A stretch of 43,659 bases of DNA from positions 1-43,659 of the IMG/VR virus record IMGVR_UViG_3300009157_000027. One strand, written 5' to 3'. The notes under the pieces were generated by a model. It was given only the letters and a program-made list of their open reading frames with translations. It ran no database searches and was not told where the DNA came from. Position 1 is the first letter of the stretch. Every line of letters starts with the position of its first letter. Of the stretch, positions 15,301 to 21,821 are shown piece after piece. This stretch comes from a virus. The translations under genes were made by a program, and so were the position numbers.

Positions 15301-16067
15301 ATATTCATCAAGTCATGCCCGACAATGGAGTTCAGACGCGTGTTGTCTTCGATTCTTGAGAGATCCCCGTCGTGCTGAAGAGCCACGAGAGGGTTCTTCT
15401 CGAACGTCTCCATCGCAAACGTACCCGAGTGGCTCGTCAGGGCGCGGGCCTCGAACGTCGTTACGTACCCCTCAAATAACTTCTCAAATATATCGATGAC
15501 AGTGGACTTGCCCGTACCCGGTGCTCCATAAAATACCAGGAACTTCTGTAGCCACTTAGAGTCTCCGGAGACAATCGCCCCGATAGACCACTCGATTTTA
15601 TCTCGTTCATCAGGAGCGTATAGCACACTAAGCAGTTCATCCCATGCGTCGGTTCTTCCTGGTTCGAGTGCATATGGGAGCCTTTTGCTGGCGTAGTCCT
15701 TCTTACCAACCTTCGAGTTAGCGAACGTCAGACATTCATCCAACTGATGGAAGTTTCCATTATGTGGTAGGTTTCGGATATACTTGTTAAACTTCTCCCA
15801 CGTACCTGAGTTGAAGTCCCTGCTATAAAGCGGGTCAAAGACGTCGCCATTTTTCTTAGCGTCCTCGACGAACTCACGTAGACCTTGATCTACAAGTCGC
15901 CGAACATCAAATTCGTTCTGAGACCACATGCCTTGCTCTTGGTCCCAAACAGCATAAAATGCACCACCTCTAACCATTAAGTCATCAAAGGTATCAACAA
16001 TCCAGTCGGGATATACTTGTGGGGTGCCTTTGCTGGCATCCTTAATTCTGATTTTACAGAAATCCAC
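12297..16067 (-). CDS. Fused SF3-type helicase, AEP primase-polymerase and family B DNA polymerase
   Basis: 1256 residues in one open frame from a GTG behind GGGAGGGGG (a frame extension upstream overlaps the previous gene). Part 1, about 1-420: helicase of the D5/SF3 type, Walker A GAPGTGKS (181-188), acidic box near 232-235 (HDGD), GTNKP (275-279). Part 2, about 490-620: archaeo-eukaryotic primase-like, I-D-F-D (508-511) and SGKGLHLHY (541-549). Part 3, about 700-1256: family B polymerase with 3'-5' exonuclease, DVEV (705-708), FNNRRYD (747-753), YCVND (842-846), motif A DVASMHPTSI (944-953), motif B K...N..YG (1014-1022), motif C KTDS (1068-1071). The first Asp of the usual DTDS is Lys here, as I remember in some phage polymerases. 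One protein could unwind, prime and copy phage DNA. Confidence 0.85.
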   Translation of the reverse strand: MDFCKIRIKDASKGTPQVYPDWIVDTFDDLMVRGGAFYAVWDQEQGMWSQNEFDVRRLVDQGLREFVEDAKKNGDVFDPLYSRDFNSGTWEKFNKYIRNLPHNGNFHQLDECLTFANSKVGKKDYASKRLPYALEPGRTDAWDELLSVLYAPDERDKIEWSIGAIVSGDSKWLQKFLVFYGAPGTGKSTVIDIFEKLFEGYVTTFEARALTSHSGTFAMETFEKNPLVALQHDGDLSRIEDNTRLNSIVGHDLMNMNVKYRSAYSIRPNAFLIIGTNKPVKIADAKAGNTRRLIDVHPTGVKIEPNRYHILVENVNYELGAIAHKCLRRYREMGKFYYENYIPTKMMMLTDTFYNFVEAHFDIFKSQDAIQLKYAWDLYKLHCEESNIMKRLQHHEVRNELSNYFDEFHERHFIGDKEYRSVYVGFRGLPEQGPTPFVPDTSYVIELSDFDEDLHPSAFNTAYPDQPAQEATSNGVPPLKWGNNATTLADVDTTRLHFVKVPEQHIVIDFDLVDEDGEKDLELNIERASRLPPTYTELSRSGKGLHLHYVYTGDVHDLDSVFDVGIEIKTLLGDSSLRRMLTKCNNLDIATLNGGLPTKEKRMLETKSIQSEKGLRDLIDRNLRKEIHPGTKPSIDFIAHILETAFDNGLAYDLQDMKPVVLTFAARSTHHSTECIRVVQTMKFIGKSNMPEAREDGEEPLTFFDVEVYPNLFIVCWKYAESDTVVRMVNPTADEIAPLFKKKLVGFNNRRYDNHILYARYMGYSIEELHDLSQRIINAGYNNSWGLFGEAFHISYADIFDFSSKKQGLKKFQIELGIHHLELDLPWDQPVPEGQWGKVEDYCVNDVIATEAVFESRKQDFVARQILAELSGLSVNHTTQNHTAKILFGDDKKPQSKFVYTDLSEQFPGYEFDGKESRYCGEVTGEGGYVYSEPGYYTNVALLDVASMHPTSIELLNLFGPYTVNFSALKEARMAIKHKNYERARGLLGGKLTQFLGDAEDDEAGAEALSYALKIVINIVYGLTSARFENSFRDVRNRDNIVAKRGALFMIDLKRAVQAKGFVVAHIKTDSIKIPGATPEIIDFVIDFGKRYGYDFEHETTYEKFLLINDAVYIARSPSGAWTAVGAQFQHPYVYKELFSHADLVFDDLCEVKNVTQGAMYLGGLDDAMDLSDLRHVGRTGSFMPVRHEGASLWRVKDGKRYHVAGTKGYIWVEREIAKHRDSIGELFADMDYFEKLKSDALKAIEKFVPYEELVA

Positions 16068-16080
16068 AAAACCCCCTCCC

Positions 16081-16611
16081 TTATTGCCCTCTAAGATACT
16101 CCGCAAACTGATACCAGACTTCGACGTCTCTTTGATCAGTATGGGGTCTAGTTAACGGAAATAACCCTCCCTTCCCGTTATGCTCGTAAGTCCGCCAAAT
16201 AAATCGGTCTAGAATTTCCTCGACGTCCGCGGGATCTATATCTGCAGCATCGTTCAGTTCACAAAGCCCAAGGTTCTCTAGGAATCTCCAGAACCAAGTC
16301 CTGAACCCTATGTCTGTCATGAACTCGGTCCGATACGAAAAGGCGATCAACATTTCGAGAACCGAACACCCAGCTATCGATTTTACACTATGCCTTGGGT
16401 ACATCGTTCTGGACTCGAATATGAAGTCGTCTCTAAGCTCCAAACCATCCGCCACTCTGTTATCGTCACCAGATATAAGCCACACAAACTCGATCCGGTG
16501 AAGAATCTGCAGCAGCTTCCAATGCGTCAAAGATGGTGTCGGGTTTGGAACCGGATGCATCACCTTAGCGCAGAGCCATCGAAAATACTCCTCCTCGAGA
16601 GCCCATAACAC
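16081..16611 (-). CDS. Conserved phage protein of unknown function
   Basis: 176 residues, GTG start with GGAGTAACC upstream. Recognisable segments are LHRIEFVWLISGDDNRVADGL, CSVLEMLIAFSYR, RTWFWRFLENLGL and a closing HNGKGGLFPL ... EVWYQFAEYL. I remember this pattern (E-F-x-W......D-x-N-R-x-x-D-G-x-x-L-R, CSVLEM.IA) from a family widespread in phages of Gram-positive bacteria; its function is not known to me. Helical, soluble. It lies 13 bases before the polymerase gene, so a replication or late role is possible. Confidence 0.75.
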   Translation of the reverse strand: MLWALEEEYFRWLCAKVMHPVPNPTPSLTHWKLLQILHRIEFVWLISGDDNRVADGLELRDDFIFESRTMYPRHSVKSIAGCSVLEMLIAFSYRTEFMTDIGFRTWFWRFLENLGLCELNDAADIDPADVEEILDRFIWRTYEHNGKGGLFPLTRPHTDQRDVEVWYQFAEYLRGQ

Positions 16612-16613
16612 GG

Positions 16614-17375
16614 TTACTCCAATCTGAACTTCGGATGTTGCTTACCCTTCTTGGGCTTCCTACTGTGCTGGATCTCTTCGTCTAGCCCTAAGACTTCCAT
16701 ACCGAAGTGTCCTGGATCACGAAGGATCTCGTACTCGCACTCAATCTTCTCATTACGGACATATACGATGTTCTCATCCTCTGATCCATGCCCAAAGAGC
16801 AAGATCCCGAATATGTCTCGGTTGTAAACAGGAGCGCCCTTCGAATCACAAAGAACGTCGTCACCCACATAATATGTGAGAGTTTCGTGCGGATAATCCA
16901 TCTCGTCGCTGTTAAATTCGTCGACGTGGATCACATAAGGACGGTTAGGCCCTCTGTTCTGGGCTTCTTCCTTGTAGTCCCAGTAATCGTCTCGATAGTT
17001 GTCTCCCTTCTCCGGTGATGTGCGCATGAGCGTTTGAATCTCTGTTTCCTCTTCTACGACGATGATGGTCTCTCGTACCGTAACTGCGTCGGTAAACGGG
17101 AGTTCTGGTTGAGCTTCTTCAATCTCAATGCTCGAATCTCCAAGATCTCCCTTTCTAGAATGTTCACCTCCAGCATCAACTCGATTATCTCCAGCTCGAT
17201 CTGACGGCCCCTCAAAGTAAGGGCGTTTATTTCTGATCTTTCCAAGGACATACCCGACACCTACTCCTACGCCTAACGCGATAACGCCGATAACTACAGG
17301 AACGGCTATGTTTCTAGGAACCTTCACCTCTGGGATCGTTACTTCAGGAATCGTTACTTCATCAGGAAGCTCCAC
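16614..17375 (-). CDS. Membrane-anchored phage protein with conserved soluble domain
   Basis: 253 residues, GTG start with AGGAGTAGAC upstream. Residues 1-20 carry a repeated V-T-I-P-E-V pattern, one membrane helix spans about 23-46 (IAVPVVIGVIALGVGVGVGYVL), a charged, disordered linker follows, and about 140-240 is a conserved domain (RPYVIHVDEF, ETLTYYVGDDVL, NIVYVRNEKIECEYEI). As I remember, this domain occurs in many Gram-positive phages next to the families found here. It faces the cytoplasm or outside; orientation is not clear. Function unknown. Confidence 0.75.
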   Translation of the reverse strand: MELPDEVTIPEVTIPEVKVPRNIAVPVVIGVIALGVGVGVGYVLGKIRNKRPYFEGPSDRAGDNRVDAGGEHSRKGDLGDSSIEIEEAQPELPFTDAVTVRETIIVVEEETEIQTLMRTSPEKGDNYRDDYWDYKEEAQNRGPNRPYVIHVDEFNSDEMDYPHETLTYYVGDDVLCDSKGAPVYNRDIFGILLFGHGSEDENIVYVRNEKIECEYEILRDPGHFGMEVLGLDEEIQHSRKPKKGKQHPKFRLE

Positions 17376-17383
17376 GTCTACTC

Positions 17384-18292
17384 CTAGATCTTGTCGTAGA
17401 TAACGCCGTCAACATTGAAATCGAGCAAAATGCTTGGCTCAGACCCGTTGACAAACCGGGAGTTCCATGCATCAAACATGCCAAAGCTTATGTAATCGTC
17501 TCCGTCGCCACCCTTGAGCCACCCGACAACAGCTCCTGCCTTCGATCTCGGAACGCCGATCATATCGTACACCTCATTGAGGAATACATGACCCATTGAG
17601 ACGAGACGGTGATTCGCATATGCCTGCTGAACCTCTAGGAATACGCGATTGTATTCTGCATTCCGAACCCAGTTCGAAGAGTACTCGTCAAAGAACCGTG
17701 CATACGGAGAAACATGAAGCGGGTTGACAACCCTCGCCTCTATGATCTCTCCATCACGCGTTTGGACCAATTCCTTGGAGGAGCCATGATACAGCTCAAG
17801 CTCCTTCTCTTCACCAACCTCTTCCCGCACTCTATTCCGGTACTTCTCCAGGAACTCTTGGACCCCGGCGTACGCGGCCATGAGGGCAGACTGACGACGC
17901 GCCATCTGGATGTGAGAGCTGGTTAGCATCGCGATCGAAGCCGTACCGAGAATTGCTGCCGGTGCGTACAAGAGCACGATCTTAACAGCCGATCGTCCGT
18001 AGACGTGCAACGTGTCGATGTGGTGGTGCAGCTCCTCAAGATGAGCCTCCGGGCTTTCACGATCTGCCGGAAGTTCACGAAGGAGCTTGTTCTCCTCAAT
18101 TTCCTTGTTGATCTCCTCGAGCTTCTGCGGGAGCTTCATCGTTGCGCGGCAAGCCAGGACCGTGCTCGCAAGCGTCCCAACCACGCCGAGCCCAAAGAAG
18201 ATATGAGGAGAGTTTTTCTTAGCTACAAGAGCCTGTCTGGCAACAGTACCGAGGATGGCTTTCGGAACTGCCTTCATGAGAAGATTGTTCAT
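17384..18292 (-). CDS. DUF6353-like phage membrane protein
   Basis: 302 residues. Three hydrophobic segments: about 30-50 (HIFFGLGVVGTLASTVLA), 100-120 (VKIVLLYAPAAILGTASIAML) and the start of a third region, with a coiled, charged stretch between (PQKLEEINKEIEENK). The C-terminal 90 residues form a soluble domain (VFLNEVYDMIGVPRS ... LLDFNVDGVIYD). Layout and motifs match the family I know as DUF6353, and a shorter relative is encoded at 19742-20488. Function unknown; the two may form a membrane complex next to the replication genes. Confidence 0.75.
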   Translation of the reverse strand: MNNLLMKAVPKAILGTVARQALVAKKNSPHIFFGLGVVGTLASTVLACRATMKLPQKLEEINKEIEENKLLRELPADRESPEAHLEELHHHIDTLHVYGRSAVKIVLLYAPAAILGTASIAMLTSSHIQMARRQSALMAAYAGVQEFLEKYRNRVREEVGEEKELELYHGSSKELVQTRDGEIIEARVVNPLHVSPYARFFDEYSSNWVRNAEYNRVFLEVQQAYANHRLVSMGHVFLNEVYDMIGVPRSKAGAVVGWLKGGDGDDYISFGMFDAWNSRFVNGSEPSILLDFNVDGVIYDKI

Positions 18293-18304
18293 CTATCGGC
18301 CCTT

Positions 18305-18949
18305 TCAGATAGGTTCTACTGGTGGAAGATCGATAAAGTACCCGTCTCGGATTTGACGGATCTCTACATTGTTCAACGATGTCCAGCCCCACTTATTATC
18401 TACTGCAGTAGATCTAAGGCCAACCAGATCATAAAGATCTGCCAACGAAGCAACTTCAAATTTGTCGATGATGTCGATCAGGCGTTCGACAACGACTTCG
18501 GCGTCCTGTCTTCTCGACAAGATAAGATCCTGATGCTCGGACCTTTCTCTCTGCCGAAACGCGGGCTGATCCGGCAATAACCCACGACGAGTGTTGGTTA
18601 GTCCGCTAACTATCGTCTCACGGGGCTCTCTGAACGCCCTTCTATCCGGATTATCGTATCGAATGATCGAACGATTCTCTGCTGTGCGCCTACGAAACGT
18701 CGAGTCACCATATATAACGCCCTTCGCACCATTGACGATTGCGTCCACAAGCAAGTCTCGTACGGCTGGTAAAATAACATCAGCTGCGACAAACCGACCG
18801 GCAGTCTTAACGTCACCGCCGAAGAATACGTTCCTGAACTTCCGCCCAAAGGATTCAGGCTTTCGAATTACTTCTCCAGTTACTACCTTGGAGATCTGCT
18901 TGTCGCCCTTCTCTTCCTTGCTCTTGTCCGAATTACTCTGATAATCCAT
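18305..18949 (-). CDS. Conserved phage protein of the membrane block
   Basis: 214 residues, ATG behind GGGAAGGGT. Recognisable: GEVIRKPESFGRKFRNVFFGG, then VILPAVRDLLVDAIVNGAKGVIYG (amphipathic helix that may touch the membrane), a basic disordered middle, and a C-terminal WGWTSLNNVEIRQIRDGYFIDLPP. I recall the same two end motifs in a family common to phages of Gram-positive bacteria; no function is known to me. It is packed with the DUF6353-like genes and probably acts with them. Confidence 0.75.
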   Translation of the reverse strand: MDYQSNSDKSKEEKGDKQISKVVTGEVIRKPESFGRKFRNVFFGGDVKTAGRFVAADVILPAVRDLLVDAIVNGAKGVIYGDSTFRRRTAENRSIIRYDNPDRRAFREPRETIVSGLTNTRRGLLPDQPAFRQRERSEHQDLILSRRQDAEVVVERLIDIIDKFEVASLADLYDLVGLRSTAVDNKWGWTSLNNVEIRQIRDGYFIDLPPVEPI

Positions 18950-18958
18950 ACCCTTCCC

Positions 18959-19372
18959 TTACAGTTGTGGGGTAGTTAGGACGGCAACCTCTTGCTTCTC
19001 TACTTCCTTTGCAAAGTCCTTCGGGATTATCCCCTTGATGAATTCCGCAGCAGCCGTATCATCTGTAGCAAGCTCAATGAACAGAGAATCGTATGCAGCC
19101 GTCTGTGAAAACGCCTCTCTGAGTTCGTCATTCTTGATGAACCTCTTCCCGTCCTCAGATCTCTCACCATAAGACAAAAGAATAATGCGCTTGAACTCTT
19201 CAACAAGCTGCTTCTTATCTTCTGTCCGCACAATTCGAGCAAGAGCAGCTTCCAAGCCTTCCTTGTAGGAAACCTGAAGCTCTATAATCTCGCTCTTGCT
19301 AAGATTGAAGTGGAAATTTTCTGTTACGGTCTCACCATCGAAGTTCTCGTAGGTGATGGGTCGAATAAGCAT
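18959..19372 (-). CDS. Conserved phage protein, tail-chaperone-like family
   Basis: 137 residues, ATG behind GAGGATAG. Motifs FHFNLSKSEIIELQ, IILLSYGERSEDGKRFIKNDELR and FSQTAAYDSLFIELATDD are familiar from a family found beside membrane proteins in many phages; I have seen resemblance to tail-assembly chaperones but cannot confirm it. The position, far from the tail genes and inside the membrane/replication block, argues for another role. Soluble, helical. Confidence 0.65.
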   Translation of the reverse strand: MLIRPITYENFDGETVTENFHFNLSKSEIIELQVSYKEGLEAALARIVRTEDKKQLVEEFKRIILLSYGERSEDGKRFIKNDELREAFSQTAAYDSLFIELATDDTAAAEFIKGIIPKDFAKEVEKQEVAVLTTPQL

Positions 19373-19534
19373 CTATCCTCGCTTCCGCTTAGAAAAGAAT
19401 TTGAATGCCTTGATATAGGCCTTCTTTGTCAGGATGCTAGCAGCCAACTCAACCACAGCCACTATGACCACAGAAATAAATTGGTGTATGACCGGTAGCG
19501 GGTTTTCCTCGCTCCGTCCAAACATTCCAATCAT
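19373..19534 (-). CDS. 53-residue single-pass membrane protein
   Basis: The start is the ATG with AAGGAGG six bases upstream. A short polar N-terminus, one hydrophobic segment at about 17-36 (HQFISVVIVAVVELAASIL) and a strongly basic tail (KKAYIKAFKFFSKRKRG). First gene behind the promoter at 19554-19579, which probably also drives the downstream run through to the DNA polymerase. Its stop overlaps the ribosome site of the next gene. Confidence 0.7.
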   Translation of the reverse strand: MIGMFGRSEENPLPVIHQFISVVIVAVVELAASILTKKAYIKAFKFFSKRKRG

Positions 19535-19553
19535 TTGTTCCCTCCTTCTTCTC

Positions 19554-19579
19554 ATTATAGCGGCTGCGATTTGTACGAA
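19554..19579 (-). promoter_or_regulatory. Repeated phage promoter ahead of the membrane/replication run
   Basis: TTCGTA, 14 bases ending GCAGCCGC, TATAATG. With no terminator downstream until far beyond, this copy may drive the polymerase operon. Confidence 0.75.
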
Positions 19580-19582
19580 GTA

Positions 19583-19732
19583 CTACTCAGACGTCCACCT
19601 TGGCGTGAACATCAACTTGAGAGTCCACTTATCGCCATCTTGGTACCAACTTGGCTTGATCTTGTACACCGCGTTCGTGACCAAGACTCCGAACCCAACG
19701 GAGTATGCAACGCGCTTCAGGATTCGTAGCAT
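19583..19732 (-). CDS. 49-residue basic protein with one hydrophobic segment
   Basis: Read directly from the bases: MLRILKRVAYSVGFGVLVTN, then A-V-Y-K-I-K-P-S-W-Y-Q-D-G-D-K-W and a T-L-K-L-M-F-T-P-R-W-T-S-E end. One hydrophobic segment (about 9-24) and a Trp-rich basic tail. The ATG follows GGAGATAGAT, which overlaps the stop of the upstream membrane gene. The tight phasing and ribosome site support it. Function unknown; probably a partner of the DUF6353-like proteins on both sides. Confidence 0.7.
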   Translation of the reverse strand: MLRILKRVAYSVGFGVLVTNAVYKIKPSWYQDGDKWTLKLMFTPRWTSE

Positions 19733-19741
19733 ATCTATCTC

Positions 19742-20488
19742 CTATATCGGCTGAATGTAGTTGTAATCGAACGCCATACACGGACGGCCATCTTCAGTCA
19801 AAGCCGCTGAGAATATCAACTCCATCAACTTGTCTGAGGTCCACCCAATGTGCGGTGCTTGTGTCGTGTTCTGAAGACCAATACGCCAATACCACTCATC
19901 CAACGTTGCATAGTCTTGCCTGAGCAATAGCGCGTTCAAATCATTCATCGCCTTGCGCAATGTCTCCACATCACTCACAAAATATCGCATTGTGAGCAAT
20001 TCACAGCACAAGACCGCGCCCGGACCAGATATCAGTGTCGCAGGAGGTGGATCTTTCGCTATCTTGTCAGCGACCACCTTATCGACAATGGACTGATCCT
20101 TACGTGAACTGAACTCTTGAACAATCTTGTCTCGATACTCAGCGAGTGATCGTTGAGAGACCGCGACGAGAGATTGAGCAGCGAGAATCTTCCTAGCTGC
20201 GAGCCGGTTTGCTCCAGCGATGGCGAAGATCGTTGAAGTTCCGAGGAGTACGGGGGGAATGTAAAACGTCCAGACGAGCTTGAATCGTCCCCAGAGTTGG
20301 GCTCTTGGGGAGTCGTAGGTAGTTCCATTATACTGTTCATCCCTCTTGATTACGTGAGCGGCTCTGTAGGAAGCTCGACCTGTCATAAATGCCGTAGCTA
20401 CAACTCCAACACCAGCAGCAACGGAAGAAATAAGCGAAGAATTATGCTTCGTAAAATTAGTGATCGTCCCTAGCAGTTCGCTCAGCAT
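19742..20488 (-). CDS. DUF6353-like phage membrane protein, second copy
   Basis: 248 residues. Hydrophobic segments at about 19-40 (ISSVAAGVGVVATAFMTG) and 72-95 (VWTFYIPPVLLGTSTIFAIAG), then a long helix and a C-terminal soluble domain with DEWYWRIGLQ, IGWTSDKLMEL and ending CMAFDYNYIQPI. Domain order is the same as in the 302-residue protein at 17384-18292, so the two are probably paralogues. Its start overlaps the 61-residue membrane gene upstream. Function unknown. Confidence 0.75.
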   Translation of the reverse strand: MLSELLGTITNFTKHNSSLISSVAAGVGVVATAFMTGRASYRAAHVIKRDEQYNGTTYDSPRAQLWGRFKLVWTFYIPPVLLGTSTIFAIAGANRLAARKILAAQSLVAVSQRSLAEYRDKIVQEFSSRKDQSIVDKVVADKIAKDPPPATLISGPGAVLCCELLTMRYFVSDVETLRKAMNDLNALLLRQDYATLDEWYWRIGLQNTTQAPHIGWTSDKLMELIFSAALTEDGRPCMAFDYNYIQPI

Positions 20489-20642
20489 TATCGTCCTTCA
20501 GATCGTCGAATCTTATCTCGTGGTTGAACTGGTCTATCTGTCCAATACGCTTATTGTAATGCAGCAGCCAGATAAAAGCGAGGAACATGCCTACAGCAAG
20601 TCCAATCATTGTACCGATTAATGCGCCAATCACGACGTCCAT
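20457..20642 (-). CDS. 61-residue membrane protein
   Basis: The N-terminal helix at about 3-27 (VVIGALIGTMIGLAVGMFLAF) has glycine spacing that favours helix packing; the rest is a charged, soluble tail (FNHEIRFDDLKDDNAER). The ATG shares a base with the stop of the 26-residue gene upstream (TGATG), which decides the start over a GTG one codon earlier. The 3' end overlaps the next gene by 32 bases. Confidence 0.7.
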   Translation of the reverse strand: MDVVIGALIGTMIGLAVGMFLAFIWLLHYNKRIGQIDQFNHEIRFDDLKDDNAERTARDDH

Positions 20643-20722
20643 CACCTCTTAGGTCCGCGTGTGCAAGCGAGCACAAGTGCTATGTACAACGCAAATGCGA
20701 TCAATAGCATCCCGCCAATCAT
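20642..20722 (-). CDS. 26-residue membrane peptide
   Basis: Read directly from the bases: M-I-G-G-M-L-L-I-A-F-A-L-Y-I-A-L-V-L-A-C then T-R-G-P-K-R. Almost all hydrophobic with a basic end. The start overlaps the stop of the upstream gene (ATGA), GGAGG lies seven bases before it, and its stop overlaps the next start (TGATG). It is coupled on both sides, which is strong evidence for so short a gene. Likely a single-helix membrane peptide. Confidence 0.65.
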   Translation of the reverse strand: MIGGMLLIAFALYIALVLACTRGPKR

Positions 20723-21135
20723 GCAACATCCTCCAGCCGAATTCGTTCTGCTTGATGCCCGCCAGCATTTGGGAGCTTTCCGTTAAAATACTTGGAGATC
20801 ACTGGTTCAGATACACCAATCTTTCTTGCGTAAGCCCGTTGTGATGCGTAGTACTTGTTCGTGTCAATGTCTCGCACGAGATATCCATCAAAACCTCGTC
20901 CAACGTTGTTTGTCACGCTCACAACGTTTGTCTGAGCAGATAAAATTGAATGAGGGCGCATGGTAATCGAAGTCTCTGCAGTCTCCGATCCATAGACTCC
21001 GCCATTGGCTAGTGTCTCATAACGCCCTCTCACTATAACAACTGCAATTCCTACGAACGCAGCTCCAGCACCAAATGCCGCATAGCGATCTGCGTTATCT
21101 CGGAAGTGCTTCTTCACTCGGTCGATGAATTCCAT
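20719..21135 (-). CDS. Membrane-anchored protein with NUMOD1-like DNA-binding domain (A)
   Basis: 138 residues, ATG with AGGAGTAATC upstream. One hydrophobic segment at about 16-35 (RYAAFGAGAAFVGIAVVIV), a linker, then a C-terminal domain (about 88-138): NKYYASQRAYARKIGVSEPVISKYFNGK. This is the helix-turn-helix type seen in NUMOD1 modules (S..A.A..IGVS...ISK.. NGK). A paralogue lies at 21331-21690. Fusion of a DNA-binding-type module to a membrane anchor is unusual. A long folded leader precedes it. Confidence 0.7.
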   Translation of the reverse strand: MEFIDRVKKHFRDNADRYAAFGAGAAFVGIAVVIVRGRYETLANGGVYGSETAETSITMRPHSILSAQTNVVSVTNNVGRGFDGYLVRDIDTNKYYASQRAYARKIGVSEPVISKYFNGKLPNAGGHQAERIRLEDVA

Positions 21136-21262
21136 GATTACTCCTGTCAGTAAAAGAAAATGAGAGGCTAGGGCCCGCTGCCTAACGAAAACAGCGATTA
21201 GCGACCTTTCTTCGTCGCGCCAGGTGGGTGGGGTTTGCTCCCACTCATTCGTATCTCACCTT
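21136..21262 (-). ncRNA. Structured leader of the NUMOD1-like gene A
   Basis: The transcript from the promoter at 21269-21294 can form GAATGAG/CTCATTT (21244-21250 with 21158-21164) around three hairpins: GTGGG/CCCAC (21228-21244), GCGAC/GTCGC (21201-21218) and CGCTG/CAGCG (21176-21196). A TTTTCTTTT run follows, then the AGGAG ribosome site. It may act as an attenuator or a protein-binding leader. Confidence 0.45.
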
Positions 21263-21268
21263 CCTCTC

Positions 21269-21294
21269 ATTATAGGACCTGCGAAAATGACGAA
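21269..21294 (-). promoter_or_regulatory. Repeated phage promoter, near-consensus
   Basis: TTCGTC, 14 bases ending GCAGGTCC, TATAATG. It heads the leader of gene 20719-21135. Confidence 0.8.
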
Positions 21295-21325
21295 CAAAAA
21301 GGGAAAGCCCATGTGGGCCCTCCCT
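21295..21325 (-). terminator. Intrinsic terminator
   Basis: Minus-strand GGGAGGGCCC-ACAT-GGGCTTTCCC followed by TTTTTG, directly abutting the next promoter. Confidence 0.85.
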
Positions 21326-21330
21326 CTCGA

Positions 21331-21690
21331 TCATGTCGCTACGGCAACGATCTCATAGATCACTCCGTTGACGTGATCCGTATGCCCGTTCAAATGCTTG
21401 GACATTACGGGCACCGAAACGTTGGCATTCTTCGCAGCTTCGGTCACTGACCCGAAATATCGGTCAAGTTCTCGGCAGTACACAATCTTTCGAAGATGTC
21501 CTCCGAGAGAAGACGTCGCCAAGTTGTTGAACACTGGGGACACGTTGTTCACGATGATCGATGGTTGCTTCTTGAGCACAGCCGCGCCAAGCACAGCAAC
21601 GATCACGCCACACGCGGTGTAACCGTACGCGTGCTTATGCTTCGAGAAATGTGCCTTGATCTTCTCGAATCGGGTTTCGTCTTCCATCAT
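21331..21690 (-). CDS. Membrane-anchored protein with NUMOD1-like DNA-binding domain (B)
   Basis: 119 residues; two adjacent ATGs follow GAGGAGG. A basic, charged N-terminus (KIKAHFSKHKHA), one hydrophobic segment at about 20-38 (YTACGVIVAVLGAAVL), then a C-terminal domain: CRELDRYFGSVTEAAKNANV followed by S-V-P-V-M-S-K-H-L-N-G. It matches the paralogue at 20719-21135 in order and spacing. The frame extends 17 codons upstream through a folded leader, but the ribosome site supports the later start. It has its own promoter and terminator. It could bind DNA or RNA at the membrane. Confidence 0.7.
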   Translation of the reverse strand: MMEDETRFEKIKAHFSKHKHAYGYTACGVIVAVLGAAVLKKQPSIIVNNVSPVFNNLATSSLGGHLRKIVYCRELDRYFGSVTEAAKNANVSVPVMSKHLNGHTDHVNGVIYEIVAVAT

Positions 21691-21710
21691 GGCCTCCTCA
21701 GATAAGTGAA

Positions 21711-21787
21711 AGAAGATGTTCTCTTGGTGTCGTACAGTCACGTCTCCAAGAGAGGAATCCGTACAGTCACGAGTTCCTCATCTTCTC
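21711..21787 (-). ncRNA. Twin-loop leader of the NUMOD1-like gene B
   Basis: Two hairpins show the same 12-base loop sequence CGTGACTGTACG: GAGGAA/TTCCTC (21752-21779) and CTCTTGG/CCAAGAG (21721-21752). The stems differ, the loops are identical. An outer pairing (21779-21787 with 21710-21718) closes both. The AGGAGG ribosome site follows. The layout suggests binding sites for an RNA-binding protein. Confidence 0.6.
21731..21771. repeat. 12-bp direct repeat in hairpin loops
   Basis: CGTACAGTCACG occurs at 21731-21742 and 21760-21771, 29 bases apart, each in the loop of a different hairpin. Confidence 0.9.
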
Positions 21788-21789
21788 TC

Positions 21790-21815
21790 ACTATAAGACT
21801 TGTAAATATGACGAA
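21790..21815 (-). promoter_or_regulatory. Repeated phage promoter
   Basis: TTCGTC, 14 bases ending ACAAGTCT, TATAGTG. It drives gene 21331-21690. Confidence 0.75.
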
Positions 21816-21821
21816 GATATA

